NCBI GenBank assembly: GCA_000482145.1
Contig: AUXH01000421.1
Location: 1 to 16,995 of the forward strand
Direction of reading: 5' to 3'
DNA from: Strigomonas culicis
Taxonomy: Eukaryota > Euglenozoa > Kinetoplastea > Trypanosomatida > Trypanosomatidae
DNA length: 16,995 bases
Part shown: piece after piece, positions 15,894-16,995 of the stretch
Position numbering within the stretch: the stretch's first letter is position 1
Layout: every line of letters starts with the position of its first letter
The notes under the pieces: model-generated
The model's database searches: none
Seen by the model: the letters and a program-made list of their open reading frames with translations, nothing else
What the model was told of the DNA's origin: nothing
Made by a program: the position numbers and the translations under genes

Positions 15894-16995
15894 ATGATTT
15901 CCACCATCGGGGGGTTTCTCAATCTGAACCACCTAGACCAGAGCAGTCGCGCGAATGACGTCATTGTGATCAAACACAAGCACACGTTCCATGCGACCGG
16001 CGCGGCGGCCTCGCCGAAGAGCGACAACTATTCCTATGACACGCTGCATAGCACACCCTTCAACGTGCGCTTCGGGCGGAACAAGAAGAAGTTTTGGACG
16101 TCCCACTTCGATAAGATTGTGCGCATCAAGGTGAACAATAAGTGGACGCACGCGTACATGAAGGTAGGGAGTGGCGGTGAGGCATACTGGCTGCTGCCCG
16201 CCGAGCAGCAGCCAGCGGCGCCTTCGCCACCGAAGGCGGTGTCGGTCGCAGCTGGGAAGAGTCCCGCGGCCGCCGGCACCACCGCCGCGCTGCCTCACGC
16301 GAAGGCGCCCGCGCGCGACACAGCCGTTGCGCCAGCACCAGCAGCAAGCACCGCCGCCGCTGCGGCCGTTGTGCACCCGGCCGCGGCGCCGGCGGGGGAT
16401 GCCCCGAATGGGGTGCCCACCGAGGTGGATCTGGCGCGCCAGGCCGTGCTCGCTGCCGAGCTGGCCGAGCGCCGCATGCCCATGGCGTACACCAAGTACC
16501 TGCAGAACGACACGTACCTGAAGGAGAGCGCGATTGAGGTCGCGGAGGAGTTTCACCTGAGCCTCACCGCGGACCTCCACCGGCCCGTCAACGACGACGA
16601 GGCCGCGCGGACAGCGCGGGAGGGCCCCGCGGAGGCCGCGCCCGTCCCGGCGACCACCGCCATCGACGTTCGGGACCCGGAGGCGGCGGCCCCAACGGAG
16701 AAAACGGCGGCGAGCTGCCCGCTGCCCGCCGTCGACCTCACAGATGACGAGTGCGACGCGCCGAACGGCGACCTGTACGAGGCGGAAGACGACTACTTTC
16801 TGGACCCCATCGACGCGGAGGAGTACCTTGATGCCTTCGGCGAGGAGGCGCTCTTCGCGAACAGCTCCTTCACGAGCTCCATCATGTCCGGTGAGGAGGA
16901 CGGCGTGGGCGGCACGCCGCAGCGCCCGCGGCCGAGCCCGCAGCAGGGCCCGTCGCCGGCGCCGCGGCCGGGGCATCGCGCGCCCGCGGCCGGCG
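15894..16995 (+). CDS. Lipin / phosphatidate phosphatase, N-terminal part (3' truncated by the window edge)
   Basis: Lipins remove phosphate from phosphatidic acid to give diacylglycerol for phospholipid and triacylglycerol synthesis, acting at the ER membrane. The first 367 codons are present and the frame stays open to the last base. The N-LIP domain covers about residues 1-100: an N-terminal MISTIGGFLNLNHLD helix-like start, then DVIVIKH, then TPFNVRFGR (54-62), matching SPFHVRFGK of animal lipins, and MKVGSGGEAYW (89-99), matching MKLGDNGEAFF. A long Ala/Pro-rich linker (about 105-185) follows, then a charged segment and an acidic patch near 285-320. The catalytic C-LIP domain with its DxDxT motif lies beyond the edge. 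The start is the first ATG after the likely acceptor, and an in-frame TGA sits at 15846-15848. From memory, T. brucei has a single lipin gene, which may be the orthologue. Confidence 0.9.
   Translation, partial: MISTIGGFLNLNHLDQSSRANDVIVIKHKHTFHATGAAASPKSDNYSYDTLHSTPFNVRFGRNKKKFWTSHFDKIVRIKVNNKWTHAYMKVGSGGEAYWLLPAEQQPAAPSPPKAVSVAAGKSPAAAGTTAALPHAKAPARDTAVAPAPAASTAAAAAVVHPAAAPAGDAPNGVPTEVDLARQAVLAAELAERRMPMAYTKYLQNDTYLKESAIEVAEEFHLSLTADLHRPVNDDEAARTAREGPAEAAPVPATTAIDVRDPEAAAPTEKTAASCPLPAVDLTDDECDAPNGDLYEAEDDYFLDPIDAEEYLDAFGEEALFANSSFTSSIMSGEEDGVGGTPQRPRPSPQQGPSPAPRPGHRAPAAG

Noticed and set aside
15933..16976. 347-residue open frame on the minus strand
   Set aside because: Antisense to the lipin gene, which is supported by N-LIP motifs. 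The antisense product has a low-complexity Arg/Val composition.
1..16995. tRNA, rRNA, CRISPR array, transposon or spliced-leader retroposon
   Set aside because: No cloverleaf, spaced direct repeats, transposase or reverse-transcriptase motifs were seen by eye. A covariance-model scan would settle small RNAs.
1..16995. The five genes forming one functional system
   Set aside because: Kinetoplastid neighbours share transcription rather than function, and the identifiable products (SNARE, lipin) have no known dependence on the others.

Overview
The window looks like a nuclear segment of a kinetoplastid, most likely a trypanosomatid. Five long open frames all lie on the + strand with no introns. 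The frames are GC-rich. They are separated by AT-rich spacers carrying long pyrimidine tracts followed by AG, as expected for trans-splicing of a polycistronic transcript. All four visible stop codons (TAA, TGA, TAA, TAG) fit the standard code. The genus cannot be fixed from the sequence alone.

Layout, left to right. (1) 2-1090: the 3' part of a Pro/Ala/Ser-rich protein that enters from the left edge, no recognised domain. (2) 1946-5728: a 1260-residue protein with several coiled-coil segments, long low-complexity linkers and a divergent C2-like domain at its C-terminus. (3) 6169-14067: a 2632-residue, mostly helical-looking protein of unknown function whose N-terminus resembles a mitochondrial targeting peptide. 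(4) 14305-15330: a Qc-SNARE of SYP7/syntaxin-6/8 style with a zero-layer glutamine and a C-terminal membrane anchor. (5) 15894 to the right edge: the N-terminal part of a lipin (phosphatidate phosphatase), identified by its N-LIP domain; the catalytic C-LIP half lies outside the window.

In kinetoplastids co-transcribed neighbours need not share a function, and I see no evidence that these five form one system. The two recognisable genes belong to membrane biology (vesicle fusion and phospholipid synthesis), but that may be chance. No tRNA, rRNA, mobile element or CRISPR array was recognised. The points most worth following are the giant orphan protein and its uncertain start, the divergent C2-like protein, an enlarged loop in the lipin N-LIP domain, and islands of Asn/Thr/Ser/Asp-rich sequence with AT-rich codons inside otherwise GC-rich genes.
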